DNA of 48,829 nucleotides from positions 1 to 48,829 of the forward strand of contig JAJSZT010000022.1 in assembly GCA_030272815.1 (NCBI GenBank), given 5' to 3'. Every line of letters starts with the position of its first letter. The stretch's first letter is position 1. Origin of the DNA: Deltaproteobacteria bacterium (GTDB taxonomy: Bacteria > Desulfobacterota > Desulfobacteria > Desulfobacterales > ETH-SRB1). The position numbers were made by a program, and so were the translations under genes. Shown one piece after another: positions 8,910 to 18,131 of this stretch. The notes below the pieces were generated by a model that saw only the letters and a program-made list of their open reading frames with translations, ran no database searches and was not told the DNA's origin.

Positions 8910-9821
8910 TCAAATGACAGTGGCTAAAAACAGCAATCCCAGGCTTGCGACCAAAAGACCGGCTATTGTTTCAATCAAATTCTCGAGCGTAATCGCCAGG
9001 CTGCCATGCCTTGCAACCATTCCAAGCGAAATGTTTTTGCCTGATATAACAATCACTACTACACATGTAATGGTCAGGGCCATACCGATAGAAACGCTAA
9101 TCCCCAGCAGGATGCCCAATCCGACCAGCTCCATGGATAGGGCAAACAGCATGATCATCACTACCCCCGGGCATGGGATCATACCCACCACCAATGCCGA
9201 TAACAAAGGACCATAGAGATGGCGTTTATGGCTCCCATTGCAAGCCAGGTGGCTGCCTTTTGCACTTTTTATCCATTTGTAAATGCTTTTGATCAGAATG
9301 CCCAAACCCAGGCAGGTAATCAGGCTGAAGCTGATAATTTGGGTGATCCGGGTCACATCTTCCAATGTTCCTGTGATACTCTTCTGCAAAATAATGTGGA
9401 TAATCAGCACAAACATGATTCCCGACAAGCCGTGAAACAGGGCAATAAAGCTGCCGAAAAGTACTCCCCGTAGTAATCTCGGACGCTGAGATAAAATGTA
9501 CGATATGGCAAAACCTTTGCCATGTCCTGGGCCGGCTGCATGGATCGCCCCATAGACAAAAGCAACCGCCAATAGAAAGGCCAAAGGTTTCACGCTGTTG
9601 GTCACCTTGGCCTCGCGCACCAGATCCGCCATTTTCTGGTTGAGTCGGTGCTGCCAAAGGGCAATCATGGAGAAAAGCGGATTCTTGGTACCAGGATGCG
9701 TTGTCATATGATGGGCTTTTGATTTAGGCTTGGCGGTAAACGGGTTCTGCGCAAAGACCGGCTGCAGCATAACTGCTATGTAAACAGCCAAAAGGCAAAG
9801 TAATAAAAATGTGATTCTCAT
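8910..9821 (-). CDS. NicO-family nickel/cobalt exporter
   Basis: A 303-residue membrane protein with an N-terminal signal or anchor (ends near 'FAQNPF'). Its family motifs are 'GAIHAAGPGHGKGF' (about 90-103) in the first core helix and 'VGMIPCPGVVMIMLFAL' in a later one, both diagnostic of the NicO (RcnA/NrsD-type) transporters. About six membrane segments can be counted. A His/Lys/Asn-rich loop ('HLACNGSHKRHLYG') could bind metal. It probably moves Ni or Co across the inner membrane; direction is inferred from the family. It overlaps the preceding DUF1007 gene by 4 bases, a pairing often seen with this transporter. No metalloregulator is adjacent. Confidence 0.85.
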   Translation of the reverse strand: MRITFLLLCLLAVYIAVMLQPVFAQNPFTAKPKSKAHHMTTHPGTKNPLFSMIALWQHRLNQKMADLVREAKVTNSVKPLAFLLAVAFVYGAIHAAGPGHGKGFAISYILSQRPRLLRGVLFGSFIALFHGLSGIMFVLIIHIILQKSITGTLEDVTRITQIISFSLITCLGLGILIKSIYKWIKSAKGSHLACNGSHKRHLYGPLLSALVVGMIPCPGVVMIMLFALSMELVGLGILLGISVSIGMALTITCVVVIVISGKNISLGMVARHGSLAITLENLIETIAGLLVASLGLLFLATVI

Positions 9822-10429
9822 GACTTTAACCTGAATTTAAGAAATAGCGCCCAGGGATTGACCATACCAAAATAAATCGAGGTGGATTTGTCTTCTTTGA
9901 GGGAGCTTTCAATCACAAATCGATCTCCATTCTCAACAAGTGCAGGCCTTTTTTGGGCAAAGAAGATGGCGGTATAATAGGAAGGATCATATGCAGCGAT
10001 GACGATTTGTTTAAACAATTCGTGGGCTTTCACATGGCAAGGCACAAAAAAGTGATAGGAAAGCCTGCCGTTTTTTAAAACTGCATTAAAATCCTTGATC
10101 CACTTTACTTTGAAGGACTGACCATCGATTTTCACGAAGATAAAATAATCGTATTGAGCGATATGTGAGAACGCTTTTTCTTTCACCACAGCAACTTCGG
10201 CCGGTTCCAGTGTGCTGTTTTGGTTTTTGTCATAATCCGTAGCAATCATGCTACTGAACATCTCATCGAAATGCCACTCAACCCTAAATCCTGCCAGGCC
10301 TTGATTGTCAAACACGATGCTCAATCGCTGGACAATAAATACATGCGGATGGGCAATCACATCGGAGCCCATGCACAACACATTCAAAAAAAGAATCAAA
10401 AATAATACCTGCTTTCCGATACGAATCAT
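9818..10429 (-). CDS. DUF1007-family periplasmic protein, NicO partner
   Basis: 203 residues from ATG 10429. A signal peptide ('KQVLFLILFLNVLCMGSD', cut near 'VIA-HPHVF') leads into the DUF1007 opening 'HPHVFIVQRLSIVFD', then 'VEWHFDEMFSSMI' and an EF-hand-like 'DYDKNQNSTLEPAE'. The His-rich start of the mature protein and the calcium-like loop suggest metal handling in the periplasm. It is translationally coupled to the NicO exporter. The frame stays open upstream to 10633, but that part overlaps a repeat (10515-10673) and lacks family features, so the internal Met directly before the signal peptide is chosen. Its exact role is unknown. Confidence 0.8.
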   Translation of the reverse strand: MIRIGKQVLFLILFLNVLCMGSDVIAHPHVFIVQRLSIVFDNQGLAGFRVEWHFDEMFSSMIATDYDKNQNSTLEPAEVAVVKEKAFSHIAQYDYFIFVKIDGQSFKVKWIKDFNAVLKNGRLSYHFFVPCHVKAHELFKQIVIAAYDPSYYTAIFFAQKRPALVENGDRFVIESSLKEDKSTSIYFGMVNPWALFLKFRLKS

Positions 10430-10514
10430 GTGTATTTGACCATCGGCAATTCCATTTTGGGGAAACCTTTTTGTGCCTGACACCAATACCCTGTTTTTTA
10501 CTATTTTTTTGTAA

Positions 10515-10673
10515 CCTAAGTTGAGCGATTTTTTGCGAAGAAATGTGCCGAGATCTTGATGCAGCAAGGTTTGCGAAAAGCGTAGGCATACCAATGGATA
10601 TGTCGAGACTTTTCGCAAGTCCTTGATGCGCAAGAGATTGGTGCAGATCGAGTAAAAAATAGCTCAATTTAGG
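10515..10673. repeat. MITE-like element with 'cctaagttgagcgatttttt' ends
   Basis: The left end (10515-10537) and right end (10652-10673) are imperfect inverted repeats of about 22 bp. The right-hand part also contains 'gatgcgcaagagattggtgc', which recurs inverted at 38580-38603 upstream of tolC. The spacer 10430-10888 holds this element and the mltG promoter region. No gene was found there. Confidence 0.7.
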
Positions 10674-10731
10674 TGTAAATACCATCAGATAAACTATTTG
10701 GTCAAGGATATTACAGGAAATTGAGGCGCTA

Positions 10732-10761
10732 TTGACTTTGAAATCAAAGCAACGATATATA
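10732..10761 (+). promoter_or_regulatory. Possible sigma-70 promoter upstream of mltG
   Basis: TTGACT (10732-10737), a spacer of 17-18 bases, then atatat/tatata (10755-10761). It lies about 130 bases before mltG on the same strand, after the repeat. A TATAAT at 10818-10823 is an alternative -10 but lacks a -35 box at the right distance. Prediction by eye only. Confidence 0.3.
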
Positions 10762-10888
10762 TCATAACATCTATTATCAAATTTGTGGGCGGTCTAAAAT
10801 AATTAGGCCATTGGCGCTATAATATCCCAATACAGCATAGCAAAGGTTTTTACGAGTTCAACATAATTATTATGGAGCAATTAACAGT

Positions 10889-11896
10889 TTGAAGAAATTT
10901 AAGGTAATTATTTTTGCAACGCTTTTTTTGTTATTTTCCGGCCTGTTCTGCTTTATACTTGATCTCTTTATCTATGCAGACATACCTGCATCAACCATTG
11001 ATCATAATGAAAAACTTATAATTATTAAACCCGGCCAAAGCTTTAAGTCCTTTTCAAAAAGCCTGCAAAAAGATGGTATTATAAAAGATCTGTATAAATT
11101 TAATTTATTTGCCCGCATTAAAGGATATGACAAAAAAGTAAAAGCAGGAGAATACATTCTTTCTCCTTCCATGACACCGTATAAAATACTTCAAATTCTG
11201 GCCGCCGGAAAGGTTTGTCTTCACAAGATAACCATACCCGAAGGTTATAATATACGTCAGATCGCCTCAATTACAGCCAAAGCCGGATTATGCGCAGAAA
11301 CAAAATTTATAAGCTCTGCAACCAACTCATCATTTGTGCATAATGAAGGAATTGATGCTGAAACCTTTGAAGGATATCTCTTTCCAGATACATATTACTT
11401 CTCAAAGGACGTAACTTCTGAAAAGATTATATCTGCAATGGTTAAGAAATTTCGTTCTGTTTTTACCCCTGCTTTTAAAGAACAAGCAAAAAAACTGGGA
11501 CTTTCAATTCATCGGGCAGTAACGCTGGCATCCATAATCGAAAAGGAGACGGGCGATCCCGAAGAACGGTCTGTTATCTCTTCTGTTTTTCACAACCGTT
11601 TAAAGAAGAAAATGCGGCTTGAAAGTGATCCTACGGTTATTTATGGGATAAAGGACTTTGACGGAAATATAAAAAAAAGACATCTTAAAACATCAACACC
11701 TTATAATACCTATCAGATCCCTGGTCTTCCACCAGGACCAATTGCAAACCCGGGGAAAAAGGCAATAGAAGCCGCTCTTTTCCCTGCTGATACAGATTTT
11801 CTTTATTTTGTCTCAAAAAAAGACAATACTCATATGTTCTCAACTAATATAAGGGATCACAACAAGGCTGTACGAAAGTATCAATTAAGAAAATAA
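10889..11896 (+). CDS. mltG: Endolytic murein transglycosylase MltG (YceG-like)
   Basis: 335 residues. An N-terminal membrane anchor ('VIIFATLFLLFSGLFCFIL') is followed by a LysM-like region ('LIIIKPGQSFKSFSKSLQ') and the YceG catalytic domain. 'ASIIEKETGDPEERSVISSV' contains the catalytic Glu at about residue 220, matching the position of the E. coli MltG glutamate. 'NRLKKKMRLESDPTVIYG' and 'PYNTYQIPGLPPGPIANPG' are also invariant family blocks. It cleaves nascent glycan strands in the periplasm. The start is TTG at 10889, with GGAG about 11 bases upstream. nagZ follows, giving a small peptidoglycan-turnover pair. Confidence 0.92.
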   Translation: MKKFKVIIFATLFLLFSGLFCFILDLFIYADIPASTIDHNEKLIIIKPGQSFKSFSKSLQKDGIIKDLYKFNLFARIKGYDKKVKAGEYILSPSMTPYKILQILAAGKVCLHKITIPEGYNIRQIASITAKAGLCAETKFISSATNSSFVHNEGIDAETFEGYLFPDTYYFSKDVTSEKIISAMVKKFRSVFTPAFKEQAKKLGLSIHRAVTLASIIEKETGDPEERSVISSVFHNRLKKKMRLESDPTVIYGIKDFDGNIKKRHLKTSTPYNTYQIPGLPPGPIANPGKKAIEAALFPADTDFLYFVSKKDNTHMFSTNIRDHNKAVRKYQLRK

Positions 11897-11949
11897 TGAA
11901 CTTCTCAGACAGGATTAACAAGATTTACATGTCAAAAAAAGGAAATCCA

Positions 11950-12951
11950 ATGGATATTTCAACATTTACAAATGAACAGATTGCCGGCCAGCGCCTGATG
12001 GCAGGATTTGACGGAACCAGGCTCAATGATGACCTGATTTTTCTTATTGATACCCTGAAGATTGGAGGAATCATTCTGTTTTCAAGAAACCTGACCAGCC
12101 CGGATCAGATAAAAGACCTGTGTATGTCTATTCAGGAATATGCAATAAAATGCGGCCAACCACCACTATTTATCTCAATTGATCAGGAAGGAGGACAGGT
12201 AGCCAGGCTGAAAGAGCCTTTTACCCTGTTTCCGGGCAATCCAAGCATGAAAGATGAAGAAGATGCTGAACATTTTTCTGAGGTAACCGCCTCTGAATTA
12301 AAAAATGTCGGGATAAACATGAATATGGCACCCGTGCTTGATGTGGCATTTGATAACAAGAAAAGTATTATGAGAGATAGATCTTTTGGGAATGATCCGG
12401 AATGGGTATCAAAGCTGGGTGTAAAGGTAGTAGAGCACCTTCAAAAAAACGGGACCATGGCTGTAGCAAAGCATTTTCCAGGAATCGGCAGAACTGTGCT
12501 TGACTCTCATATTGAAATGCCTCCGCTTGATGCAGATCTCCAGACTTTAGAATCAAGCGATCTTCGTCCGTTTTACGAAGCCATAAAACATGATGTGGCT
12601 GGGATTATGCTATCACACATACTTTATAGCAAAATAGATATAAAATGGCCTGCAAGTCTTTCAATTAAAATTGCAAAAAATCTTCTTCGGGACAAAATGG
12701 GTTTTGATGGAATAGTCATGACAGATGATCTGGATATGGGAGCAATCAAAAATAATTATGACATTAAAACCATCATAAAACAAATACTTTCGGCAGATAT
12801 TGACATTGCTCTAATCTGTCACAAAGGCCCGAATATAGAAATTGCATATGAGAAAATTCTAAAGGATCTTAAGGATTCTAAAAACATAAAGGCTAAAGGA
12901 AAGGGGTCTGTAAAAAGAATACTGAAAACAAAAGAAAAATATTTGCTTTAA
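11950..12951 (+). CDS. nagZ: Beta-N-acetylhexosaminidase NagZ (GH3)
   Basis: 333 residues. A glycoside hydrolase family 3 enzyme that removes GlcNAc from anhydro-muropeptides during cell-wall recycling. 'ISIDQEGGQVARL' and 'AVAKHFPGIGRTVLDSHIEM' (the KHFPG-x-G-x4-DSH signature with the acid/base His-Asp loop) and 'GIVMTDDLDMGAI' (nucleophile Asp) are all present. The frame is open from an ATG at 11896 touching the mltG stop, but that stretch contains 'gacaggattaacaagattt', a dispersed repeat motif also seen at 45455-45480. ATG 11950, with AAAGGA 7 bases upstream, is the better start. It is probably cotranscribed with mltG. Confidence 0.92.
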   Translation: MDISTFTNEQIAGQRLMAGFDGTRLNDDLIFLIDTLKIGGIILFSRNLTSPDQIKDLCMSIQEYAIKCGQPPLFISIDQEGGQVARLKEPFTLFPGNPSMKDEEDAEHFSEVTASELKNVGINMNMAPVLDVAFDNKKSIMRDRSFGNDPEWVSKLGVKVVEHLQKNGTMAVAKHFPGIGRTVLDSHIEMPPLDADLQTLESSDLRPFYEAIKHDVAGIMLSHILYSKIDIKWPASLSIKIAKNLLRDKMGFDGIVMTDDLDMGAIKNNYDIKTIIKQILSADIDIALICHKGPNIEIAYEKILKDLKDSKNIKAKGKGSVKRILKTKEKYLL

Positions 12952-12966
12952 CCTAAATTTGTAAAA

Positions 12967-13146
12967 TTCACCACGGAACAACACGGAGTTTCACTGAAAT
13001 TTTAAGCAATGACTAATTTACTATTTTGCCTGGTTCCCATGCTCCAGCGTGGGAATCCATATGATATACATTCCCACGCTGGAGCATGGGAACGAGAGAA
13101 GTATTACATAATTCAGTGTAATTCCGTGAAAATCCGTGGTGAACTA
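12967..13146. repeat. 'Ttcaccacgg' repeat with a nested palindrome
   Basis: The outer ends 'ttcaccacggaacaacacgg' (12967 on) and its diverged inverse 'ccgtgaaaatccgtggtgaa' (to 13146) form an inverted-repeat element. Related copies are at 36997-37076 and, as half a copy, at 44346-44387. Inside it, 'gttcccatgctccagcgtgg' (13033 on) and its exact inverse (to 13093) form a second palindrome of about 23 bp per arm. It separates the convergent nagZ and tsaD genes and could act as a terminator. Confidence 0.8.
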
Positions 13147-13150
13147 TTAC

Positions 13151-14149
13151 CTAAATCTTAATTCTTGAGTAAACATCATCACTAATGTCTGAAGACTTTC
13201 CATTTTTTAAGTAATGATAGCCTGTAGCTGCAATCATGGCTGCATTATCCCCGCAGAGATCAACCGAAGGGATATGGACTTTAATTCCTTTTGGTCCGGC
13301 ATCCTTAATAACCCTTTCTCTTAATCTGCTGTTCGCTGCCACGCCTCCAACAAGAGAAATCTGATCACAACCCCTTTTCATTGCTGCGTTTAAAACTTTG
13401 TATGAAAGAACATCAACGACCGACTCCTGAAACCCAGCAAGAATATCGGGAATTTGGTTTTTATATTCATCACCGTGTGTCTGAATATAGCGGTTTACCG
13501 CAGTTTTTATGCCGCTGAAGCTGAAGTCAAAGCCGGACTTATCAAGGTATGACCGTGGGAAAACTATTTTCGACGGATCTCCATTTTTAGCCAGTCTGTC
13601 TATAACTATCCCGCCCGGATATCCGAGGCCTATTGCTTTTGAGACTTTGTCAAAAGCCTCGCCTGCAGCATCATCTCTTGTCTGCCCCATAAGTTCCATC
13701 TCTGTATGATCTTTAACATAATAGATGCTTGTATGACCGCCTGAAGCTAAAAGTGATACAAAAGGAAATGTCGGCGGATTTGATTCCAGAAAAACAGAAT
13801 TTATGTGCCCCTCAAGATGGTTTACGCCTATCCATGGAATACCAAGTGTATAAGCAAAAGATTTTGCAAATGAAAAGCCCACTATTAATGAGCCTATAAG
13901 CCCCGGGCCCTGGGTTACAGCCAATGCATTAATTTGTTTAAAATTAATATCAGCCTTGCTGACAGCTTCCTTTACAATTGGTACAATGTCTTCTATATGT
14001 TTTCTTGAAGCAAGCTCAGGCACAACGCCACCATATTTATGATGCACATCCACCTGAGAAGACACCATAGAAGATAAAATTTCAGAACCCTCAACAACTA
14101 TTGATGCAGCGGTTTCATCACAGGATGTTTCAATGCCTAGTATTATCAT
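13151..14149 (-). CDS. tsaD: tRNA N6-adenosine threonylcarbamoyltransferase TsaD
   Basis: 332 residues. 'ILGIETSCDETAASIV' opens the protein, and 'GVNHLEGHINSVFLE' supplies the HxEGH metal-binding motif. 'GASGGHTS'-type 'LLASGGHTSIYYV', 'DDAAGEAFDKVSKAIGLGYPGG' and 'LVGGVAANSRLRE' complete the Kae1/TsaD ASKHA fold. It transfers the threonylcarbamoyl group to A37 of ANN-decoding tRNAs and is essential. Length is standard. TsaB/E/C are not in this window. Its minus orientation breaks the surrounding plus-strand run. Confidence 0.95.
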   Translation of the reverse strand: MIILGIETSCDETAASIVVEGSEILSSMVSSQVDVHHKYGGVVPELASRKHIEDIVPIVKEAVSKADINFKQINALAVTQGPGLIGSLIVGFSFAKSFAYTLGIPWIGVNHLEGHINSVFLESNPPTFPFVSLLASGGHTSIYYVKDHTEMELMGQTRDDAAGEAFDKVSKAIGLGYPGGIVIDRLAKNGDPSKIVFPRSYLDKSGFDFSFSGIKTAVNRYIQTHGDEYKNQIPDILAGFQESVVDVLSYKVLNAAMKRGCDQISLVGGVAANSRLRERVIKDAGPKGIKVHIPSVDLCGDNAAMIAATGYHYLKNGKSSDISDDVYSRIKI

Positions 14150-14259
14150 AATAACTGTGTTCTTTTTTAAATATTTATTTTTCCATCAATCTTTATTGTT
14201 GAAAGATATAAATATGTTGCTTATCATATAATTTTAAAACAAAACAACTATAATTTTAG

Positions 14260-14423
14260 GTAACCGTTCACGGTTTGAAAGTTAAAATTGGAAAGTAGAA
14301 ATTGGGGAGAGATAAAATAGAAATTGGAAATTGGAAATTGGGAAGAACAGTACAAAAGCATGAAGGCCAAATTTCCAATTTCCAATTTCTATTTTCTAAT
14401 TTCAATGTTCCGTGAACGCTTAC
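14260..14423. repeat. MITE-like element, 'gtaaccgttcacgg' family, copy 1
   Basis: 164 bp with ends 'gtaaccgttcacgg' and 'ccgtgaacgcttac' as inverted repeats. The core contains runs of 'gaaattgg' repeats and the stretch 'gggaagaacagtacaaaagc' (from about 14340). A second copy, in opposite orientation and shorter, is at 45484-45590. It sits in the tsaD-der spacer (14150-14510), which has no gene. Confidence 0.8.
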
Positions 14424-14440
14424 AATTTTAGTAACTACTC

Positions 14441-14503
14441 AGGTGGATAAACTGAAGGCACAAGGCTGTCAGGAAGCTTCAGCCTTCAACCTTCAGCCTT
14501 ATA
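14441..14503. repeat. 'Aggtggata..ctgaagg' repeat, copy before der
   Basis: Starts 'aggtggataaactgaaggc' and ends with inverted 'cttcagccttcaaccttcag'. It belongs to the same family as 28531-28695 and 40633-40667, and to the ggctgaa tandem tracts at 29993-30035 and 31229-31266. It directly abuts the der start region. Confidence 0.65.
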
Positions 14504-14510
14504 TAAAACC

Positions 14511-15848
14511 ATGAAACCTATTGTTGCAATTGTTGGCCGCCCAAATGTCGGCAAATCTACCTTTTTCAACCGCATTACCAGATCGAGAGATGCCATTGTC
14601 GACAATTTCCCTGGTGTCACAAGAGACCGGAATTACGGCGATGCTACCTGGAATGACGTTGCCTTCACCCTGGTTGATACAGGAGGTTTTTTGAGTGATG
14701 ATAAGGATGATTTTGCAAATAAAATCCGCTTTCAGGTACTCCAGGCCATAGAGGATGCTGATGTTATAATTCTTCTGCTTGATGGCAAAGCCGGGATATC
14801 ACCCTATGATAGAGATATTGTCAAAATTCTCCGTACAACTGCAAAGCCGGTTTTTTATGCTGTTAATAAAATAGACGGTCTTGAACAGGAAACAAATCTT
14901 TATGATTTTTACAGCCTTGGTATAGAAAAATTATATCCTGTTTCTGCTGAACACCGCTATGGTATTCATGATTTTCTCGACGATCTGATACTCGCATTTC
15001 CAAAATCCGACTCAGTGCAAACAGAAGATATGATAAAGCTCGCTGTCGTGGGCAGACCGAATGTCGGCAAATCATCTCTCATAAACCGCATTCTGGGTGA
15101 AAAACGCCTGCTTGTAAGCGATATTCCGGGGACAACACGCGATGCAATTGACTCTGTCTGCAATATCAACGGAAAGTCATATCTTCTTATAGATACCGCC
15201 GGCATCAGGCGTAAAGGAAAAGTATCAAAGAAAATTGAAAAGTTTTCGATAATCAAAGCTTTAAGGAGCCTTGACAGATGTGATGTCGCCCTTATCGTCA
15301 TGGATGCAGACGAGGGAATTACCGAACAGGACATAAATATCGCAGGATATGCTTTTGAGAGAAAATGCGGCTGTATAATGCTGCTTAATAAATGGGATCT
15401 TGTTGAAAAAGACAGTAAAACCGCAAAAAGATATTATGAACAATTAAAAATGGAGTCAAAATTTTTAAGTTTTGCCCCGGCCATTACTATCTCCGCTCTT
15501 ACCGGCCTCAGAATTCCAAAAATATTTAAGTATATTGATGAAGTTTACAACCAGTATGCAGCGCGTATAACAACCGGTCAATTAAACAGGATAATGGAAC
15601 TGGCGATCAAAAAAAATGAACCTTCACTCTTTCGGGGGAAACGGCTTAAATTTTATTATGCCGCCCAAGTGACTGCAAAACCGCCTACTTTCGTCTGCTT
15701 TGTAAACTATCCTGACGCAGTTCATTTTTCATACAAGAGGTATCTTATCAACCAGATCCGTGAACGCGCAGGGTTAGACAAAACCCCTGTCAGGTTGCTC
15801 TTCCGCCAGAGAAAAGGGAGAATTTCATTTGGTAAGAAGAAAAGATAA
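14511..15848 (+). CDS. der: Ribosome-assembly GTPase Der (EngA)
   Basis: 445 residues with two tandem GTPase domains. The first has '[14 protein letters not shown]', 'DTGG' and 'NKID'; the second has '[14 protein letters not shown]', '[11 protein letters not shown]' and 'NKWD'. The C-terminal KH-like domain ends in '[10 protein letters not shown]'. It assists maturation of the 50S ribosomal subunit. The twin P-loop layout and length are diagnostic. The downstream rarA start overlaps its last codons by 20 bases, so the two are likely cotranscribed. Confidence 0.96.
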   Translation: MKPIVAIVGRPNVGKSTFFNRITRSRDAIVDNFPGVTRDRNYGDATWNDVAFTLVDTGGFLSDDKDDFANKIRFQVLQAIEDADVIILLLDGKAGISPYDRDIVKILRTTAKPVFYAVNKIDGLEQETNLYDFYSLGIEKLYPVSAEHRYGIHDFLDDLILAFPKSDSVQTEDMIKLAVVGRPNVGKSSLINRILGEKRLLVSDIPGTTRDAIDSVCNINGKSYLLIDTAGIRRKGKVSKKIEKFSIIKALRSLDRCDVALIVMDADEGITEQDINIAGYAFERKCGCIMLLNKWDLVEKDSKTAKRYYEQLKMESKFLSFAPAITISALTGLRIPKIFKYIDEVYNQYAARITTGQLNRIMELAIKKNEPSLFRGKRLKFYYAAQVTAKPPTFVCFVNYPDAVHFSYKRYLINQIRERAGLDKTPVRLLFRQRKGRISFGKKKR

Positions 15849-17214
15849 ATTGGATCTTTTTGAACAAAGAGCGCAAGAAGCGGCACAGGCATCAAGACCT
15901 CTTGCGGAAAGAATGCGACCAAAAAGCCTTGAAGAATTTGTAGGTCAAAAACATGTCGTCGGCAAAGGTAGCCTTATCCATAACGCCATTGAAAAAGACC
16001 GGATTTTCTCAATGATTTTATGGGGCCCTCCAGGATGCGGCAAAACGACTCTCGCCAGAATAATCGCTGGTGAAACAAAATCTTATTTTGTCCATTTTTC
16101 CGCTGTCCTTTCAGGAATAAAAGAAATAAGATCTGTTATTGAAGAGGCAAAAAATCAGCAAAAGCTTTATAGAAAAAAAACCATTCTCTTTGTAGATGAA
16201 ATACACAGGTTCAACAAGGCGCAGCAGGATGCATTCCTTCATCACGTTGAAAGCGGCTTGATAACCCTGATCGGTGCTACAACTGAAAACCCCTCCTTTG
16301 AAGTTATAGCGCCCCTTTTGTCAAGATGCCGTGTAATTGTTTTAAAGACTTTTTCGCAGGATGACATCCATGCCATAATTAATAGAGCGCTTAAAGACAG
16401 AGAAAGCGGTCTTGGGAATTTAAACCTTGTTTTATCCAAAGATGCCATCGCATATCTTATACAAATAGCAGACGGAGATGCACGTACAGCTTTAAACAAC
16501 CTTGAGATAGCGGCTTCCCTTCTATTAGCGGAAAGAGATATTTCAGATAAAGAGGAAAAGCAGCATGTAACTATTAAAGAGTTAGAGTCTGCTCTTCAGA
16601 AAAAAAGTCTTGTTTATGACAAATCCGGTGAAGAGCACTATAATCTTATTTCCGCGTTTCACAAAAGCCTGCGGGGAAGTGATCCCGACGCAGCTCTCTA
16701 TTGGCTCGAACGTATGCTTCTGGCAGGTGAAGACCCGTTGTATCTGGCTCGCAGAATGGTAAGATTTGCTTCTGAAGATGTGGGGAATGCAGATTCTAAT
16801 GCGCTCGAAGTTGCTTTGAATGCCATGGAGGCATTTAGATTTTTAGGTCATCCGGAGGGAGAACTGGCTCTCGCTCAGGCCGCCGTCTATCTTGCCACCG
16901 CGCCTAAAAGTAACAGCATATATTTGGCCTTCGGAAAAATTAAAGACGTTGTCAAAAGTACAGGTACGCTGCCTGTTCCTCTACATATAAGAAATGCGCC
17001 CACAGGGCTGATGAAAGAACTAGAATATGGTAAGGGCTACAAATACGCCCATAATTTTAAAGACGCATATATTCACCAGGAATATTTGCCCGAAGAGCTA
17101 CAGAATCAGCGATATTATTTCCCAACTGACAGGGGTTATGAAAAAATAATAAAGCAAAGATTAGAGAAATGGCTCAGTCTTAGGAGCAAGATAAAAAATA
17201 AAGAAAAAAAATAA
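15829..17214 (+). CDS. rarA: Replication-associated recombination protein RarA (MgsA/WRNIP1 family AAA+ ATPase)
   Basis: 461 residues. '[20 protein letters not shown]' opens the AAA+ domain. '[15 protein letters not shown]' is Walker A, '[20 protein letters not shown]' is Walker B and '[13 protein letters not shown]' is sensor 1. The C-terminal part has the RarA-specific '[14 protein letters not shown]' and '[12 protein letters not shown]'. It acts at stalled replication forks. The start is TTG 15829, overlapping the end of der, with GGGAG 8 bases upstream. The Lys-rich tail (ends 'KIKNKEKK') merges into an A-rich run with tandem 'aaagaaaaaaaat'. Confidence 0.94.
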   Translation: MVRRKDKLDLFEQRAQEAAQASRPLAERMRPKSLEEFVGQKHVVGKGSLIHNAIEKDRIFSMILWGPPGCGKTTLARIIAGETKSYFVHFSAVLSGIKEIRSVIEEAKNQQKLYRKKTILFVDEIHRFNKAQQDAFLHHVESGLITLIGATTENPSFEVIAPLLSRCRVIVLKTFSQDDIHAIINRALKDRESGLGNLNLVLSKDAIAYLIQIADGDARTALNNLEIAASLLLAERDISDKEEKQHVTIKELESALQKKSLVYDKSGEEHYNLISAFHKSLRGSDPDAALYWLERMLLAGEDPLYLARRMVRFASEDVGNADSNALEVALNAMEAFRFLGHPEGELALAQAAVYLATAPKSNSIYLAFGKIKDVVKSTGTLPVPLHIRNAPTGLMKELEYGKGYKYAHNFKDAYIHQEYLPEELQNQRYYFPTDRGYEKIIKQRLEKWLSLRSKIKNKEKK

Positions 17215-17348
17215 AGAAAAAAAATAAAATTTCATCGCTTAATATTTTCTTTTGCAATATTTTTAGATGAAATTATTATTATTATTATTATCTATTTTAT
17301 TTATTGAATTTTAATAAATAATTATTTAAAAGTAACATTTTAATAAAT
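17215..17348. other. AT-rich spacer with (tta)n run
   Basis: Very AT-rich sequence downstream of rarA, including an 'attattattattattat' microsatellite-like run at about 17270-17291. No gene or convincing terminator was recognised. Confidence 0.5.
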
Positions 17349-17507
17349 ATACCTCGGAAGGTTGCAAATTGCGTTTTTTTCGGTGAGCAATGAGCATCAA
17401 GAGCAAGGCGCGAAGACGCGTAATAGCAGGCTATTGCAAGCCTGAGCAACGCAGCTGTTGGTGTTCATGGCCAGCGAAAAACCGTAATTTGTGGCCTTTC
17501 GAGGTAT
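17349..17507. repeat. MITE-like element with 'tacctcggaaggttgcaaat' ends
   Basis: The left end (17349-17374) and right end (17482-17507, 'cgtaatttgtggcctttcga') are imperfect inverted repeats of about 25 bp. The middle contains 'gcgaagacgcgtaatagcag' and no gene. It lies directly upstream of the marR gene. The marR frame is open into its right end, but the internal ATG at 17542 is used here. Confidence 0.65.
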
Positions 17508-17541
17508 ATATACAAATAACTTGCAATTACAACGAGCTGAA

Positions 17542-17991
17542 ATGCCAATAGAACATCGCACAAAGGAAATAATATTCTCTATACGCAAGTTAATGCAGGC
17601 AGGAGAGTTTTATACTAAGGAATTAAACAAAAAATATCAGGTAAGCGCGCCGCAGCTTAATTGTCTTCTATCATTATACGAAAATGGTCCCCTTCCTCCT
17701 TCCCATATAGCCAAGCATATAATGGTTAAATCAAGCACGGTCACCGGAATTGTTGATCGGCTGGAACAAAAAGGTCTTGTGAAAAGGTTTAGAAACTCCC
17801 CTGACAGACGTATTATTACCATAGAACTTACAGATTCAGGCAAAAATCTTGCCAAAAATGCCCCGCCTCCCATCCAGCAAAAAATTATTGACGGCCTGAA
17901 AAAACTATCTAAAAATGAATTAGATCAAATAATTCTTTCTCTCACAAAACTCACCGATATGCTTGATGTACAAGATCTAGATGTTGAATAA
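17542..17991 (+). CDS. MarR-family transcriptional regulator
   Basis: 149 residues from ATG 17542. A winged helix-turn-helix of the MarR type: 'VSAPQLNCLLSLYENGPLPP' then 'HIMVKSSTVTGIVDRLEQKG' (recognition helix) and the wing 'VKRFRNSPDRRIITIELTDS'. Long N- and C-terminal helices serve dimerisation. These regulators bind short palindromes and usually release DNA on binding a small ligand. It is the first gene of the same-strand run leading to the MttB/AsnB/FAD genes, so it is the likely regulator of that cluster (inference). A longer frame from GTG 17491 would start inside the flanking repeat. Confidence 0.85.
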   Translation: MPIEHRTKEIIFSIRKLMQAGEFYTKELNKKYQVSAPQLNCLLSLYENGPLPPSHIAKHIMVKSSTVTGIVDRLEQKGLVKRFRNSPDRRIITIELTDSGKNLAKNAPPPIQQKIIDGLKKLSKNELDQIILSLTKLTDMLDVQDLDVE

Positions 17992-18090
17992 AACCTTAAC
18001 TAACATATTACAAGCCTATCCAATATCCATTTCATTAGAACTCTAAATATTTCAGCAAAACAAATATCTTTGCAAATCTTTACAAATCAC

Positions 18091-18119
18091 TTGACATTAT
18101 AAAATATCCATCTTAAATT
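18091..18119 (+). promoter_or_regulatory. Sigma-70-type promoter ahead of the zinc-ribbon/MttB cluster
   Basis: TTGACA (18091-18096), a 17-base spacer and TAAATT (18114-18119), within a strongly AT-rich region 100 bases before the zinc-ribbon gene. The perfect -35 box and ideal spacing make it the best promoter seen by eye in the window. Confidence 0.5.
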
Positions 18120-18131
18120 GTTTCAGTTGAA

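Noticed and set aside
9226-9657. A 143-codon minus-strand frame.
   Set aside because: Overlaps the NicO exporter in another frame and is rich in Pro/Gly/Cys without structure. A shadow.
17270-17291. The (tta)n run as a regulatory switch.
   Set aside because: It is an AT-rich low-complexity run after rarA, far from any promoter element.
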